A DNA stretch of 64,000 nucleotides from an uncultured Paracoccaceae bacterium (GCA_938092015.1 CALKOT010000011.1:1-64000), one strand, 5' to 3'. Positions 17,715 through 26,472 are shown, numbered from the stretch's first letter. Notes: generated by a model not told the origin, from the letters alone. A program made the numbers and translations.

Positions 17715-19121
17715 ATGCTTGGCCATGTTATCAAATCCAGGGCGGAAGAAACCCCTGAACAGGTCGCGATTTCTGTCGAAGGCCATCACCTGACATATGC
17801 CGAATTTCAGGCGACGATAGAACTAATGAGCGAGCGAATAGCACGTTTGCCTGTGCCCCTTCCATCAGCAGCCACTCTGTTCTGGCTACATCCGTGTGAC
17901 GCATGGGCGGCGATGATAGCGCTGCGTGGATGCGGCATCGACACTTCTGCGACGGACGATCCAGCGCTTCTTGACGCTTTGCCGTTTGACAGACCTTTGG
18001 TTATCTACGCCAACAAAGCGCCTGCGACGGGCGGGGACATCGATATCGCCGAGCCAGCACCGCCTGGTGTCGCTTCGCAAGCATTGGCCCGGGATGGTGC
18101 GCATCACCTCATCTCTTCAGGCTCCACTGGCGGATTGAAAGTCCTTCGCATGGATCCCAGAGCTGAACTGGCCGTAGCAGAGGCCCGCGCGGCGCTTTTC
18201 AGCTTCTCAGCCGAGACATGCTTTCATATCGGCGGTTTCGGCCTTTGGACTGCCGCGGGGTACAAGTTCCCGCTGGCAGTCTGGGCGGCCGGCGGGCGGG
18301 TGGTGATCGACCGACGTCCAGACTTTACTAACCGGTTCGTGGAGGAAGGTGTTGATCAAGCGTTCTTGTTGCCTGATCAGCTTGACGCTTTCGTGAATCG
18401 GTGTGGCGAGAACGCGCTGCCGATCAGCGGGCCAAGGGTAATCACATCCGGCGGATTCACATCACCAGCGACGGTGGAGTCTGCCGTGAGTTGCGTCACG
18501 GACAGGTTAACGAACATCTACACTGCAACCGAGGTAAACAGGACCATCCTCATCGCTAATCATGCTGGCGATCCAACAGAATTCGCGTGATTGGAACCTG
18601 CACCGGGCGCAGAGGTTGAGATTGTTGACGAGGAAGATCAACCGTCAGGCGAAGGCCAGCTTCGCATCCGGCTCTCGCCTGGTGACTGCCAGGGTTATGT
18701 CGAGGCGGCTCCGAACGAGGTGTTTCGCGGGTCTTGGCTTTATCCCGGCGATTTGGCGGCGCGGCGGGATGACGGGCGGATACGGCTGTTGGGTCGCGTG
18801 GACGCAACGATCATTCTGAACGGACAGAAGCGCGCAGCGGCGCCTTTGGAAGATGCCATCCGCAACCAGTTGGCGGTTTCTGCGGTTTGTTTGTTCAGCG
18901 GGCAAAGGCGGGGCGGCGCTGCCAAGATTGTTCTGGCGCTGGAATCTGCCGCACCGCCGGATGAGCTGACAATCTGCGCGGTATTGTCAGTTCTGCCGTC
19001 TGGGCATGATGTTTCAGTCTCCTGCCTTCCTACCTTTCCACGCACGACCGGTGGTATAAACAAGATCCGCCAAGAAGCGCTGCGCAGGATGCTTTTTAAA
19101 AAACTGGATATGAATGGCTGA
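17715..19121 (+). pseudogene. AMP-forming acyl-CoA synthetase/ligase gene with internal stop
   Basis: The frame encodes a 468-codon ANL-superfamily ligase: an N-terminal ETPEQVAISVEGHHLTYAEF, the adenylate-binding loop LISSGSTGGLKVL, an IYTATEVN segment, then LYPGDLAARRDDGRIRLLGR and the C-terminal INKIRQEALRR lysine region. A TGA at 18588-18590 splits it before LEPAPGAEVEI; tryptophan (TGG) is a plausible original codon. Family members adenylate a carboxylate and often load it on CoA or a carrier protein. Both substrate and partner are unknown. It is flanked by a broken GFA gene and a GFA fragment. Confidence 0.82.
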
Positions 19122-19132
19122 GGCCGTCTGGG

Positions 19133-19183
19133 CTGGCCCTCGACCGGATACCGTACCGCGCCGCAATTGCATTCGCTTTCCAT
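19133..19183 (-). pseudogene. N-terminal fragment of a second GFA gene
   Basis: Seventeen codons starting at 19183 read MESECNCGAVRYPVEGQ, nearly the same as the start of the GFA gene at 17544 (MEGGCNCGAVRYKIEGE), with matching DNA in the central 20 bases. After that the similarity stops, 12 bp from the end of the ligase gene. It looks like the stump of a duplicated GFA gene left on the far side of the ligase. Confidence 0.65.
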
Positions 19184-19216
19184 CGCCCATCCCTTCAGCC
19201 CTAGAGTCAGCTATTC

Positions 19217-19245
19217 TTGACTTGCGCGAGTCTCAGGCTTATGTC
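19217..19245 (+). promoter_or_regulatory. Sigma-70-type promoter of the ffh operon
   Basis: TTGACT at 19217-19222 and TATGTC at 19240-19245 are separated by 17 bp. Initiation would be near 19252, leaving a leader of about 145 nt before ffh. Confidence 0.6.
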
Positions 19246-19256
19246 CCGCCCAATCC

Positions 19257-19350
19257 CCGGAAGCACGGAAGCTTCCGGTCCCCATCGTGATGGGGATCGC
19301 CCCCGGTCAGCGCGTTGCGCCCGCCGGGGCGTCACTGTTTTGGGGATCGC
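19257..19350 (+). other. Structured 5' leader of ffh
   Basis: Between the promoter and ffh are consecutive stems. CCGGAAGC/GCTTCCGG lies at 19257-19264 with 19271-19278, and TCCCCAT/ATGGGGA at 19279-19285 with 19290-19296. A third GC-rich GCCCC/GGGGC fold follows at about 19300-19330. The sequence lacks the SRP RNA tetraloop consensus, so it is not ffs. It may attenuate or stabilise the operon transcript. Confidence 0.4.
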
Positions 19351-19395
19351 CTTTCGGGGCGCTGGATCGCGGCGGAAACGCAAAGGAGACGAGAT

Positions 19396-20883
19396 ATGTT
19401 TGAAGGACTATCAGAACGCCTGTCAGGCGTCTTCGATAAGCTCACCAAACAGGGCGCACTGTCCGAAGGTGACGTCTCCACGGCCCTGCGCGAAGTCCGC
19501 GTAGCACTCTTAGAGGCTGACGTTTCCCTTCCCGTCGCCCGCGATTTTGTCAAAGCGGTGCAGGAAAAAGCAACCGGTCAGGCCGTCACCAAATCCGTCA
19601 CGCCGGGCCAGCAAGTCGTAAAGATCGTCAATGATGAACTGACTGCAATGCTGGCGGGTGATGATGAAAATGCCGGTAATCTGAAGGTCGACAGCCCGCC
19701 CGCGCCGATCCTGATGGTTGGTCTGCAGGGCTCAGGTAAAACGACGACCACCGCCAAGATCGCAAAACGTCTGACAGAACGTGAGAATAAGCGAGTCCTC
19801 ATGGCCTCGCTCGACGTCAACCGCCCCGCCGCAATGGAGCAGCTGGCGATTCTCGGCATGCAGACCGGCGTCGCCACGCTTCCAATTGTCAAAGGCCAGG
19901 ACCCGGTCGCAATCGCCAAGCGCGCAAAACAGCAGGCGACGCTGGGCGGCTATGACGTCTACATGCTCGATACTGCAGGCCGCTTGTCGATTGACGAAGA
20001 ATTGATGGCGCAGGTCGAAGCCGTCCGCGACGTCGCCCAGCCGCATGAAATCCTGTTGGTTGTCGATGGCCTGACCGGTCAGGACGCTGTGAACACGGCG
20101 GAAAACTTCGACAACCGCATCGGCGTCTCAGGCGTTGTTCTGACCCGTATGGACGGTGACGGCCGTGGTGGCGCAGCGCTTTCCATGCGCGCAGTTACGG
20201 GCCGCCCGATCAAGTTCGTCGCGACTGGCGAAAAGATGGACGCGCTGGAAGAATTCCACCCATCGCGGATCGCGGGCCGCATCCTGGGCATGGGCGATAT
20301 CGTCTCGCTTGTTGAGAAGGCGCAGGAAACCATTGAGGCCGAACAGGCCGAGAAGATGATGAAGCGGTTCCAGAAGGGTCAGTTCAACATGAACGACCTT
20401 CAAAGCCAGCTTGAGCAAATGCAGAAAATGGGCGGCATGCAGGGCCTGATGGGGATGTTGCCGGGCATGGGCAAAATCTCAAAGCAGATGGAGGAGGCGA
20501 ATTTTGACGACAGCGTCATCCGCCGCCAGATCGCCCTGATCCAATCCATGACTAAGAAAGAACGCCGCAACCCGCAGATCCTGCAGGCGAGCCGCAAAAA
20601 GCGCATCGCCAAAGGCGCAGGCATGGAGGTGCAGGAGCTGAACAAGCTGATCAAAATGCATCGCCAGATGTCCGACATGATGAAGAAAATGGGCAAGATG
20701 GGAAAAAAAGGCCTGATGCGCGGCGGCCTTTCCCAGATGTTTGGCAAAGGCGGTATGAACCCCGGCATGATGGGTGGCCCGGCGGACGTGCCAGCGGCGC
20801 CCGGTGGCGGCATGCCCGGCCTTCCGGGCCTTGGTGGTGGCGCGCTGCCCGGCGGTCTTTCAGGGTTCGGCAAGAAAAAGTGA
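19396..20883 (+). CDS. ffh: Signal recognition particle protein Ffh
   Basis: A 495-residue SRP54-type GTPase that binds 4.5S RNA and signal sequences and targets ribosomes to FtsY at the membrane. It has the N domain (1-85), the G domain with P loop GLQGSGKTTT at residues 109-118 and DTAGR, and a methionine-rich M domain (about 330-450). The last 50 residues are a Gly/Met/Pro-rich tail. An AAAGGAG precedes ATG 19396; a longer frame to 19315 covers the leader hairpins and is not used. It heads a run of genes with 4-bp overlaps through the GNAT genes to chorismate mutase. Confidence 0.96.
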   Translation: MFEGLSERLSGVFDKLTKQGALSEGDVSTALREVRVALLEADVSLPVARDFVKAVQEKATGQAVTKSVTPGQQVVKIVNDELTAMLAGDDENAGNLKVDSPPAPILMVGLQGSGKTTTTAKIAKRLTERENKRVLMASLDVNRPAAMEQLAILGMQTGVATLPIVKGQDPVAIAKRAKQQATLGGYDVYMLDTAGRLSIDEELMAQVEAVRDVAQPHEILLVVDGLTGQDAVNTAENFDNRIGVSGVVLTRMDGDGRGGAALSMRAVTGRPIKFVATGEKMDALEEFHPSRIAGRILGMGDIVSLVEKAQETIEAEQAEKMMKRFQKGQFNMNDLQSQLEQMQKMGGMQGLMGMLPGMGKISKQMEEANFDDSVIRRQIALIQSMTKKERRNPQILQASRKKRIAKGAGMEVQELNKLIKMHRQMSDMMKKMGKMGKKGLMRGGLSQMFGKGGMNPGMMGGPADVPAAPGGGMPGLPGLGGGALPGGLSGFGKKK

Positions 20884-21386
20884 CGACTGACCTCCGCATA
20901 TCGACGGAACGTCTGCGCTTGCGCCCTATCGCGCCAGAGGATTTCCCATATTGGCTGGACTTCTTCGCGACGGAGCATTCACAATACGTCGGCGGACCGT
21001 TGTCTGAGGAAGAAGCCTGGTATCGTATTGCCGGCCTGATTGGCCACTGGGCGATGAACGGGTATGGGCACTGGTCGGTAGAGACGCCGGATGGCGAATA
21101 TCTGGGCCGCACTGGCCTGGATCAGCCCGCCGGCTGGGATGAGCCTGAACTTGGCTGGTCTTTCATGGCGGCTGCTGGCGGCAAAGGCTACGCCACCGAA
21201 GCGGCGAAAGCCGTGCTTGTGCGTGAGCGTGCGCGCCTCGGGAAAACGGGTGTCGTTAGCTTCATCAAGACTGACAATGCGCCATCCATCAGTCTGGCTG
21301 AACGAATGGGCGCCTTCCATGACAAGGCAACCATTGCGCCGTGGCCCGACTACCTCGTCTATCGGCATCCGGAGGCGCAGGCATGA
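20880..21386 (+). CDS. GNAT N-acetyltransferase, RimJ/RimL type (1 of the tandem set)
   Basis: A 168-residue acetyltransferase of the RimJ/RimL branch: STERLRLRPIAPEDF at the N terminus and the acetyl-CoA loop in AAAGGKGYATEAAKAV. Relatives acetylate N-terminal amino groups of ribosomal proteins or small amines; here the target is unknown. The GTG start overlaps the ffh stop (GTGA), so translation is coupled to SRP protein synthesis. It is clearly related to the following three genes: IGHW and G(F/Y)G.W recur at the same place in the first three. Confidence 0.88.
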   Translation: MTTDLRISTERLRLRPIAPEDFPYWLDFFATEHSQYVGGPLSEEEAWYRIAGLIGHWAMNGYGHWSVETPDGEYLGRTGLDQPAGWDEPELGWSFMAAAGGKGYATEAAKAVLVRERARLGKTGVVSFIKTDNAPSISLAERMGAFHDKATIAPWPDYLVYRHPEAQA

Positions 21387-21907
21387 CCACATTCGAAATT
21401 CCAACGGTTGAAACCGAAAACTTCTGCCTGCGAGCCCCACAGATGTCAGATCTGGACGCTTACACTGTATTTGGTGCGTCCTACCGCTCAGCCGGTGTTG
21501 GTGGGCCATTCACCGAAGCACAATCATTCCAGCGTTTGGCGGCCCTTATCGGCCACTGGGGCCTGCGTGGATTTGGCCGTTGGATGGTTGCGGACAAGGA
21601 CACCAACGAACCCCTTGGCGTTGTTGGCCTAATGTATCCATCTGATTGGTCGGAAACTGAAATTGCGTGGACGGTATTTGAAAAAGCCGAAGGCAAGGGC
21701 GTCGCATACGAATGTGCGCTGGCCGCCAGGAAATACGGTTACGACGTGCTCGGCCTCAAAACGCTGATCAGTTGCACGATGGAGGGCAACACCCGGTCTG
21801 AAGTGCTGGCGCAGCGCATGGGCGCAACCCGCGACGCTGATTTCGCGCACCCTGACTACGGCACGATGCGTGTCTGGCGCCACCTGCCGCCTGAGGCAGG
21901 CAAATGA
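21383..21907 (+). CDS. GNAT N-acetyltransferase (2 of the tandem set)
   Basis: A 174-residue GNAT protein with VETENFCLRAPQMSD, IGHWGLRGFGRWMV and the acetyl-CoA site EKAEGKGVAYECALAA. In this copy the loop reads GKGVAYE rather than GKGYATE, so cofactor binding may differ from its neighbours. It is coupled to the preceding gene by an ATGA overlap at 21383 and to the next by another ATGA at 21904. Divergence among copies suggests old duplication followed by specialisation rather than recent amplification. Confidence 0.86.
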   Translation: MTTFEIPTVETENFCLRAPQMSDLDAYTVFGASYRSAGVGGPFTEAQSFQRLAALIGHWGLRGFGRWMVADKDTNEPLGVVGLMYPSDWSETEIAWTVFEKAEGKGVAYECALAARKYGYDVLGLKTLISCTMEGNTRSEVLAQRMGATRDADFAHPDYGTMRVWRHLPPEAGK

Positions 21908-22431
21908 CCGTCGTATTCCAGATACCAGAGCTTGAGACGGATCGCCTCCGCCTCCGCGCGCCACATCTCGATGACTGGCCGGTGATGTGTGAATTCTTCG
22001 CCTCGGATCGCGCGAAATTCGTCGGCGGCCCAATGACGGCCGAGCAGACCTGGCGCGGCTTGGCGACGGAGACCGGCCATTGGGCGCTGCGCGGTTTTGG
22101 TCGCTGGGCCCTCGAGGAAAAAGCGACAGGCAAATTCATCGGCAATTGCGGTTTGTGGGAGCCTGACGGATTTCTGGAGATGGAGCTTGGCTGGGACCTG
22201 ATGGCAGGCGCCACCGGCAAAGGCTACGCCACCGAGGCGGGCGCTGCGGCCCGCGCCCATGCTTACAATGCGCTGGGCCGCACAACTGTTATCAGCATGA
22301 TCGCGCCGGGCAATGATGGCTCAAAAGCCGTTGCGACGCGCCTTGGCGCTGCGTTTGAAAAGATGTTCTCGCATGTCACTTTTGGCGACGTGGAAATCTG
22401 GCGCCATCCGACGCCCGAGGCACTTAAGTGA
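21904..22431 (+). CDS. GNAT N-acetyltransferase (3 of the tandem set)
   Basis: A 175-residue RimJ/RimL-type GNAT. ELETDRLRLRAPHLDDW opens the domain, TGHWALRGFGRWALEE follows, and GATGKGYATEAGAAAR is the acetyl-CoA loop. The final FGDVEIWRHP matches the ends of its neighbours. ATGA and GTGA overlaps link it to the genes on both sides. Confidence 0.88.
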   Translation: MTVVFQIPELETDRLRLRAPHLDDWPVMCEFFASDRAKFVGGPMTAEQTWRGLATETGHWALRGFGRWALEEKATGKFIGNCGLWEPDGFLEMELGWDLMAGATGKGYATEAGAAARAHAYNALGRTTVISMIAPGNDGSKAVATRLGAAFEKMFSHVTFGDVEIWRHPTPEALK

Positions 22432-23459
22432 TCCCAACCCTTTATACCCCGCGCCTGACGCTGCGCGCGCCCAACATGGCGGACCTCGACGCGATGATCG
22501 CGTTCTATGAGGCCACTGAGGTTGAGGTTGGCGGTTACGCCAAGCGCGATGCTGCAGGCGCCAAGGCAGTTCTGGAAGGCTTTATCGAAAGCTGGGAGCG
22601 CCATGGCCACGGCATGTGGCTGCTGGAAAACGCAAAAGGCGACGTGATCGGCGGCGCTGGTCTGGGCCTGCCGGACGGGTTTCCGCATCACGAACTGACA
22701 TGGTTTCTGTTTCCGGATGCCCAAGGCAAAGGCTATGCCTCAGAAGCATCGAAAGCAGTCATTGCGTGGGGTTATGACGAAGCCGGATTTGACCCCGTCA
22801 TGACCTACATGCGCGACGAAAACGCCCCGGCCCGCGCGCTGGCTGCGCGTCTCGGCGGCAATGTCATCCGTCGCGAAACTTTCCCAGATGGCGTTACCCG
22901 CGATGTCTTCGCGCTGCCTTATCCTGGCCAACCCGCACAGCGGATGCCGGATCGGCTGGAGACTGAGCGCCTGACGCTCCGCCGTCCTAAACCTGCTGAT
23001 CTGGATGCGTTTACTGCGTTCGTTGCGACGGATCGTTCGATCTATGTGCGCAAGGACGCCAAAGCCAGCACTGCGTTTCGCGGTTTTGCCCACATCCTCG
23101 GGCATTGGCCAATCCGGGGCTATGGCCTCTATGCCATCACGCGGAAAGACGATGACGCGTGCATGGGCTGGGTCGGGCCGTTCTTTCCCGAAGGTTGGCC
23201 AGAGCATGAGTTTGGCTGGCACATCTGGGACGCCGCCAACGAAGGCAAGGGTTATGTCCGCGAGGCGGCTGAAACCATGCGCGCCGCCGCTTACCAAAAC
23301 CTCGGATGGTCCACGGCCGTCAGCTACATCCACCTCGACAACGCCCGATCTATCGCGCTGGCCGAACGTCTGGGCGCAGTTCTGGACGAAAGCGCCGCGA
23401 CGCCAGACGACGATCCCTGTTTCGTCTACCGCCACCCTGCACCGGAGGCTAAACAATGA
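22428..23459 (+). CDS. Double-domain GNAT N-acetyltransferase (4 of the tandem set)
   Basis: A 343-residue protein made of two GNAT domains in one chain. The first (about 1-165) has TPRLTLRAPNMADLD and DAQGKGYASEASKAV; the second (about 173-343) has LETERLTLRRPKPADLD, LGHWPIRGYGLYAI and NEGKGYVREAAETM. Both keep the acetyl-CoA loop, so both may be active, or one may serve recognition. The chain ends FVYRHPAPEAK like the single-domain copies, which suggests fusion of two adjacent genes. It starts with GTG in a GTGA overlap. Confidence 0.88.
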   Translation: MIPTLYTPRLTLRAPNMADLDAMIAFYEATEVEVGGYAKRDAAGAKAVLEGFIESWERHGHGMWLLENAKGDVIGGAGLGLPDGFPHHELTWFLFPDAQGKGYASEASKAVIAWGYDEAGFDPVMTYMRDENAPARALAARLGGNVIRRETFPDGVTRDVFALPYPGQPAQRMPDRLETERLTLRRPKPADLDAFTAFVATDRSIYVRKDAKASTAFRGFAHILGHWPIRGYGLYAITRKDDDACMGWVGPFFPEGWPEHEFGWHIWDAANEGKGYVREAAETMRAAAYQNLGWSTAVSYIHLDNARSIALAERLGAVLDESAATPDDDPCFVYRHPAPEAKQ

Positions 23460-23752
23460 CCGACGCCGCAACCCGCGCCGCTGATCTGCTGATCGAGCAG
23501 CGCGGCCATATCGACAACCTCGACGCCATCCTGATCTACACGCTGGCCGAGCGGTTCAAGGCGACCCAGACCGTTGGCAAGCTGAAGGCTGAGAATGACC
23601 TGCCGCCCAGCGACCCAAAGCGTGAGGCGAACCAGATCAAACGACTGCAACGATTGGCCGAAGACGCCAATCTTGACCCCGAATTCGCGAAGAAATTCCT
23701 GAACTTCATCATCTCAGAAGTCATCAGGCATCACGAAGAATACCAGAAATAG
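23456..23752 (+). CDS. Chorismate mutase (AroQ class)
   Basis: A 98-residue all-helical chorismate mutase converting chorismate to prephenate for phenylalanine and tyrosine synthesis. The IDNLDAILIYTLAERFKATQ start, VGKLKAENDLPPSDPKRE with the catalytic Arg/Lys residues, and FLNFIISEVIRHHE at the end are typical. It is coupled to the GNAT array by an ATGA overlap and lies 39 bp before rpsP. This chorismate mutase-rpsP order is frequent in alphaproteobacteria. Confidence 0.92.
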   Translation: MTDAATRAADLLIEQRGHIDNLDAILIYTLAERFKATQTVGKLKAENDLPPSDPKREANQIKRLQRLAEDANLDPEFAKKFLNFIISEVIRHHEEYQK

Positions 23753-23791
23753 GGCCAAGCGCCCCAAACCGAAAACCCAAGGAGAACACCA

Positions 23792-24232
23792 ATGTCTGTT
23801 AAAATTCGTCTCGCCCGTGGCGGCTCAAAAAAACGCCCTTTCTACCGGATCGTCGCTGCAGACACCCGCATGCCACGCGACGGCCGTTTCCTTGAGAAAC
23901 TGGGCACCTACAATCCACTGCTGGCCAAAGACGACAAAAACCGCGTCATCATGAACATCGACCGCGTCATGGAACTGATCGCGCTGGGCGCCAAGCCAAC
24001 CGACCGCGTATCTCGCTTCCTCGAAGCTGCTGGCAAAATGGAATCGCCTAAGCGCGCCAACATGGAAAAAGCCCAGCCCGGCAAAAAAGCGCTGGAGCGT
24101 GTTGAAGAGAAGAAAGAAAAAGCTGAAGCCGCCAAAGCAGCTGCTGAAGAAGCAGCATCTGCTGGCGAAGCAGCTGCAGCCGAAGCTGAAGCAGCGCCAG
24201 CTGAAGAAGCAACCGAAGAAGCCGCCAGCTGA
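23792..24232 (+). CDS. rpsP: 30S ribosomal protein S16 with extended C-terminal tail
   Basis: S16 of the small subunit: [18 protein letters not shown] and [13 protein letters not shown] form the conserved core (residues 1-80). Residues from about 105 to 146 are a low-complexity tail of Ala, Glu and Lys, a common extension in this lineage and probably disordered. Codon repetition in the tail (GAA, GCT, GCA) produces long open frames on the other strand that are not genes. An AAGGAGA lies before the ATG. It begins the rpsP-rimM-trmD-rplS block, here interrupted. Confidence 0.96.
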   Translation: MSVKIRLARGGSKKRPFYRIVAADTRMPRDGRFLEKLGTYNPLLAKDDKNRVIMNIDRVMELIALGAKPTDRVSRFLEAAGKMESPKRANMEKAQPGKKALERVEEKKEKAEAAKAAAEEAASAGEAAAAEAEAAPAEEATEEAAS

Positions 24233-24279
24233 TCGGACTAATTGCGCCTTGACGTACTTGCGTCGAGCGCAGCAAAGCC

Positions 24280-24909
24280 ATGATGGCGTTTTCTTCAGAG
24301 TTTCAGACAGAACTGCTCGACCTGATGCGATGGCGACGTGATGTGCGCCGCTTTCGCAGCGATCCGGTCGACGACGCATTGCTGCGTGACTGTCTTGAGG
24401 CGATGCGGCTGGCGCCTTCAGTCGGCCTGTCCGAACCATGGCGGGTGATCTCAGTGCAATCTGAGACTGCCCGCGATGCGATGCTGGCGAATTTTCAGGC
24501 CGAAAATGCTGACGCGCTTGCCGATTACGATGGTGAGCGGGCGGAAACTTATGCAGGCCTGAAACTAAGCGGCATGCGTGAGGCGCCGGTGCAACTGGCG
24601 GTTTTCTGCGATGAAGACACGTCCAAGGGCGGCGGGCTTGGCGTACGCACGATGACTGAGATGCGGCGTTATTCCGTCGTCACAGCAATCATGAACCTGT
24701 GGCTGTTCGCGCGGGCGCAAGGACTGGGCGTTGGCTGGGTGTCGATTTTGGATGCTGAGCAAGCGAAACGTGACTTGGATGCACCCGACGGATGGGCTCT
24801 GGTCGCATATCTGTGCGTCGGCTGGCCGGAAGAAACTCACACCGACCCGGAACTGCAACGGGCCGGATGGGAACAGCGATCTGATGCTTTGGAAGTTGAG
24901 GTTAGGTAA
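24280..24909 (+). CDS. bluB: 5,6-dimethylbenzimidazole synthase
   Basis: A 209-residue BluB, a flavin-destructase of the nitroreductase fold that turns FMNH2 into the lower ligand of cobalamin under oxygen. RRDVRRFRSDPV near residue 19 and LRLAPSVGLSEPWR-like sequence near 45 are the diagnostic FMN-binding segments, and MTEMRRYSVVTAIMNLWLFAR is the lid region. It sits between rpsP and rimM as a one-gene insert in the ribosomal block; no other cobalamin gene is near. An ATG three bases downstream of the chosen start is equally possible. Confidence 0.87.
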   Translation: MMAFSSEFQTELLDLMRWRRDVRRFRSDPVDDALLRDCLEAMRLAPSVGLSEPWRVISVQSETARDAMLANFQAENADALADYDGERAETYAGLKLSGMREAPVQLAVFCDEDTSKGGGLGVRTMTEMRRYSVVTAIMNLWLFARAQGLGVGWVSILDAEQAKRDLDAPDGWALVAYLCVGWPEETHTDPELQRAGWEQRSDALEVEVR

Positions 24910-24912
24910 GCC

Positions 24913-25443
24913 ATGTCGACACCAGATCCGAACGAAATGCTGTGCGTAGGCGCTATTGCTGGCGCTTTCGGCGTAAAGGGCGAGACCCGGCTGAAAAGCT
25001 TTTGCGCTGATCCTGAGGCTATCGCAGACTATGCGCCACTGACCGATGAGACGGGCAAGAAGACATTCACCGTCAAGATCCTCCGCCCTGTTAAAGGCGG
25101 GTTCGCCGCGATGTTGGGCGGGATCTCAACGCGGGAACAGGCTGAAAAACTGCGCGGCCTACGCCTTTTTGCGCCTCGCCATCGGATGCCTGATCTGCCG
25201 GACGATGAGTTCTATCATTTCGACCTGATTGGCATTGATGTCTACGATACCGGCGGTGAAAAGCTGGGCGAGGTCACGACTGTAGCCGACTATGGCGGCG
25301 GTGACTTTATCGAGGTGAAGTTGCTGAAAAAGGGCAAGCTGTTGCTGGTGCCCTTCACTCAGGAAAACGTTCCGACGGTTGATCTGACTGCAGGACGGGT
25401 CGTCATCGACCCGCCCGAAGATGCGGCTGAGCCAGAGGAATAG
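24913..25443 (+). CDS. rimM: Ribosome maturation factor RimM
   Basis: A 176-residue 16S rRNA processing factor that assists 30S head assembly and binds S19. The N-terminal beta-barrel begins VGAIAGAFGVKGETRLKSF, and the C-terminal PRC-barrel contains DLIGIDVYD...GEVTTVADYGGGD and LVPFTQENVP. It starts three bases after bluB. Downstream, trmD would normally follow directly, but a leftward gene and a sigma/anti-sigma pair intervene. Confidence 0.95.
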   Translation: MSTPDPNEMLCVGAIAGAFGVKGETRLKSFCADPEAIADYAPLTDETGKKTFTVKILRPVKGGFAAMLGGISTREQAEKLRGLRLFAPRHRMPDLPDDEFYHFDLIGIDVYDTGGEKLGEVTTVADYGGGDFIEVKLLKKGKLLLVPFTQENVPTVDLTAGRVVIDPPEDAAEPEE

Positions 25444-25446
25444 ACC

Positions 25447-26382
25447 TCACTCAACCGAAGCAATGTAAGCCAGCACGTTCTCGACATCCGCAGGTTTCTT
25501 CAGCCCGTTGAACGTCATTTTGGTGCCCTTCAGATACTTCTTCGGCTTGGTCAGAAAACCCGTCAATGTTTCTGCATCCCAAACCAGACCTGATCCCGCC
25601 ATCGCCTTGGAATACTTGAACCCCTCGACAGCGCCAGCTTCACGCCCAATCACGCCAACTAAATGCGGGCCTACGCCATTTTTGCCTGCTTTCATCTTGT
25701 GGCAGGCTTTGCACTTTTTGAAGACTTTCTTGCCCGCCTTAACATCACCAGCCAAAGCGGCGGTGGTCACGGCGGCTGCTGGCGCAGCCTCCACTTTCTT
25801 CATGTCTGACGTAAACACCAGCCGCAACGTTACAGGAGACGTCCGCGTTATGCCGGGCAGTTTGGCCAGCTCCATCAGTTTATCGATGCCAGCTGTGACG
25901 CCCAGTTCTTCTGTGCCGACAAACACCATGTCGTTCGACAGCGCCATCACCTTGTTCTCAGCCAGCCGCACGACAACCATCTCAAGATCCAGCTCGGTCG
26001 AGACGCCCAGCAGCGACAATGCGCCTTCAACATCGACTATCGCCATCTCACCAACGGCCAGACCTTTCACTTCATCCATGTCCAGCTGAGCTGTCAGCTG
26101 CGCTTCACCCGCACCTTTGAAGACATGTTCCAACATCCGCTCATTGCGGATGTCGATATTGGTTTCCAGCGTTGTCAGATCAATTGTGACGTCGGCTTTG
26201 CCATCAGCATCAACAGTCCCCTTCAGACCGCTAAAGCTGTTCACCTCGCCAATTTTGTCTTTCTTGATGGACCCAAAAGCCAGATACGAGGCTTCGCCAT
26301 CCAACGTCCACGTTTCAGCGTTCGCCATGCCCGCAAAGATGATAGCCAGCGCACTGGAGCAGAGTGCAAATATTCGTGTCAT
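25447..26382 (-). CDS. YceI domain-cytochrome c fusion protein
   Basis: A 311-residue exported protein. Residues 1-19 are a signal peptide. Residues about 20-185 form a YceI-like lipocalin barrel (TWTLDGEASYLAFGSIKKD), which binds isoprenoids such as quinones. After an Ala/Val linker, residues about 215-310 are a class I c-type cytochrome with the haem site CKACH and the axial methionine probably in KMTFNG. The fusion suggests a periplasmic electron carrier that docks a lipid quinone. The ATG at 26382 is preferred because it starts the signal peptide, with GGAGG upstream. It points against the ribosomal block. Confidence 0.85.
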   Translation of the reverse strand: MTRIFALCSSALAIIFAGMANAETWTLDGEASYLAFGSIKKDKIGEVNSFSGLKGTVDADGKADVTIDLTTLETNIDIRNERMLEHVFKGAGEAQLTAQLDMDEVKGLAVGEMAIVDVEGALSLLGVSTELDLEMVVVRLAENKVMALSNDMVFVGTEELGVTAGIDKLMELAKLPGITRTSPVTLRLVFTSDMKKVEAAPAAAVTTAALAGDVKAGKKVFKKCKACHKMKAGKNGVGPHLVGVIGREAGAVEGFKYSKAMAGSGLVWDAETLTGFLTKPKKYLKGTKMTFNGLKKPADVENVLAYIASVE

Positions 26383-26472
26383 TGGTTCTTTCCTCCCCAA
26401 TCCGGTGGTATTGAACCGGCTCAACGGCGGTTCATGCAAGGTTAACAAACAACTGACAGGTTTTATTCGGTG

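Noticed and set aside
19250-19395. 4.5S SRP RNA (ffs) in front of ffh
   Set aside because: The leader has hairpins but not the conserved GGAA-tetraloop domain sequence of SRP RNA.
23825-24439. Long Cys/Phe/Ser-rich open frame opposite rpsP
   Set aside because: It mirrors the GAA/GCT/GCA repeats of the S16 tail and is an artefact of low complexity.
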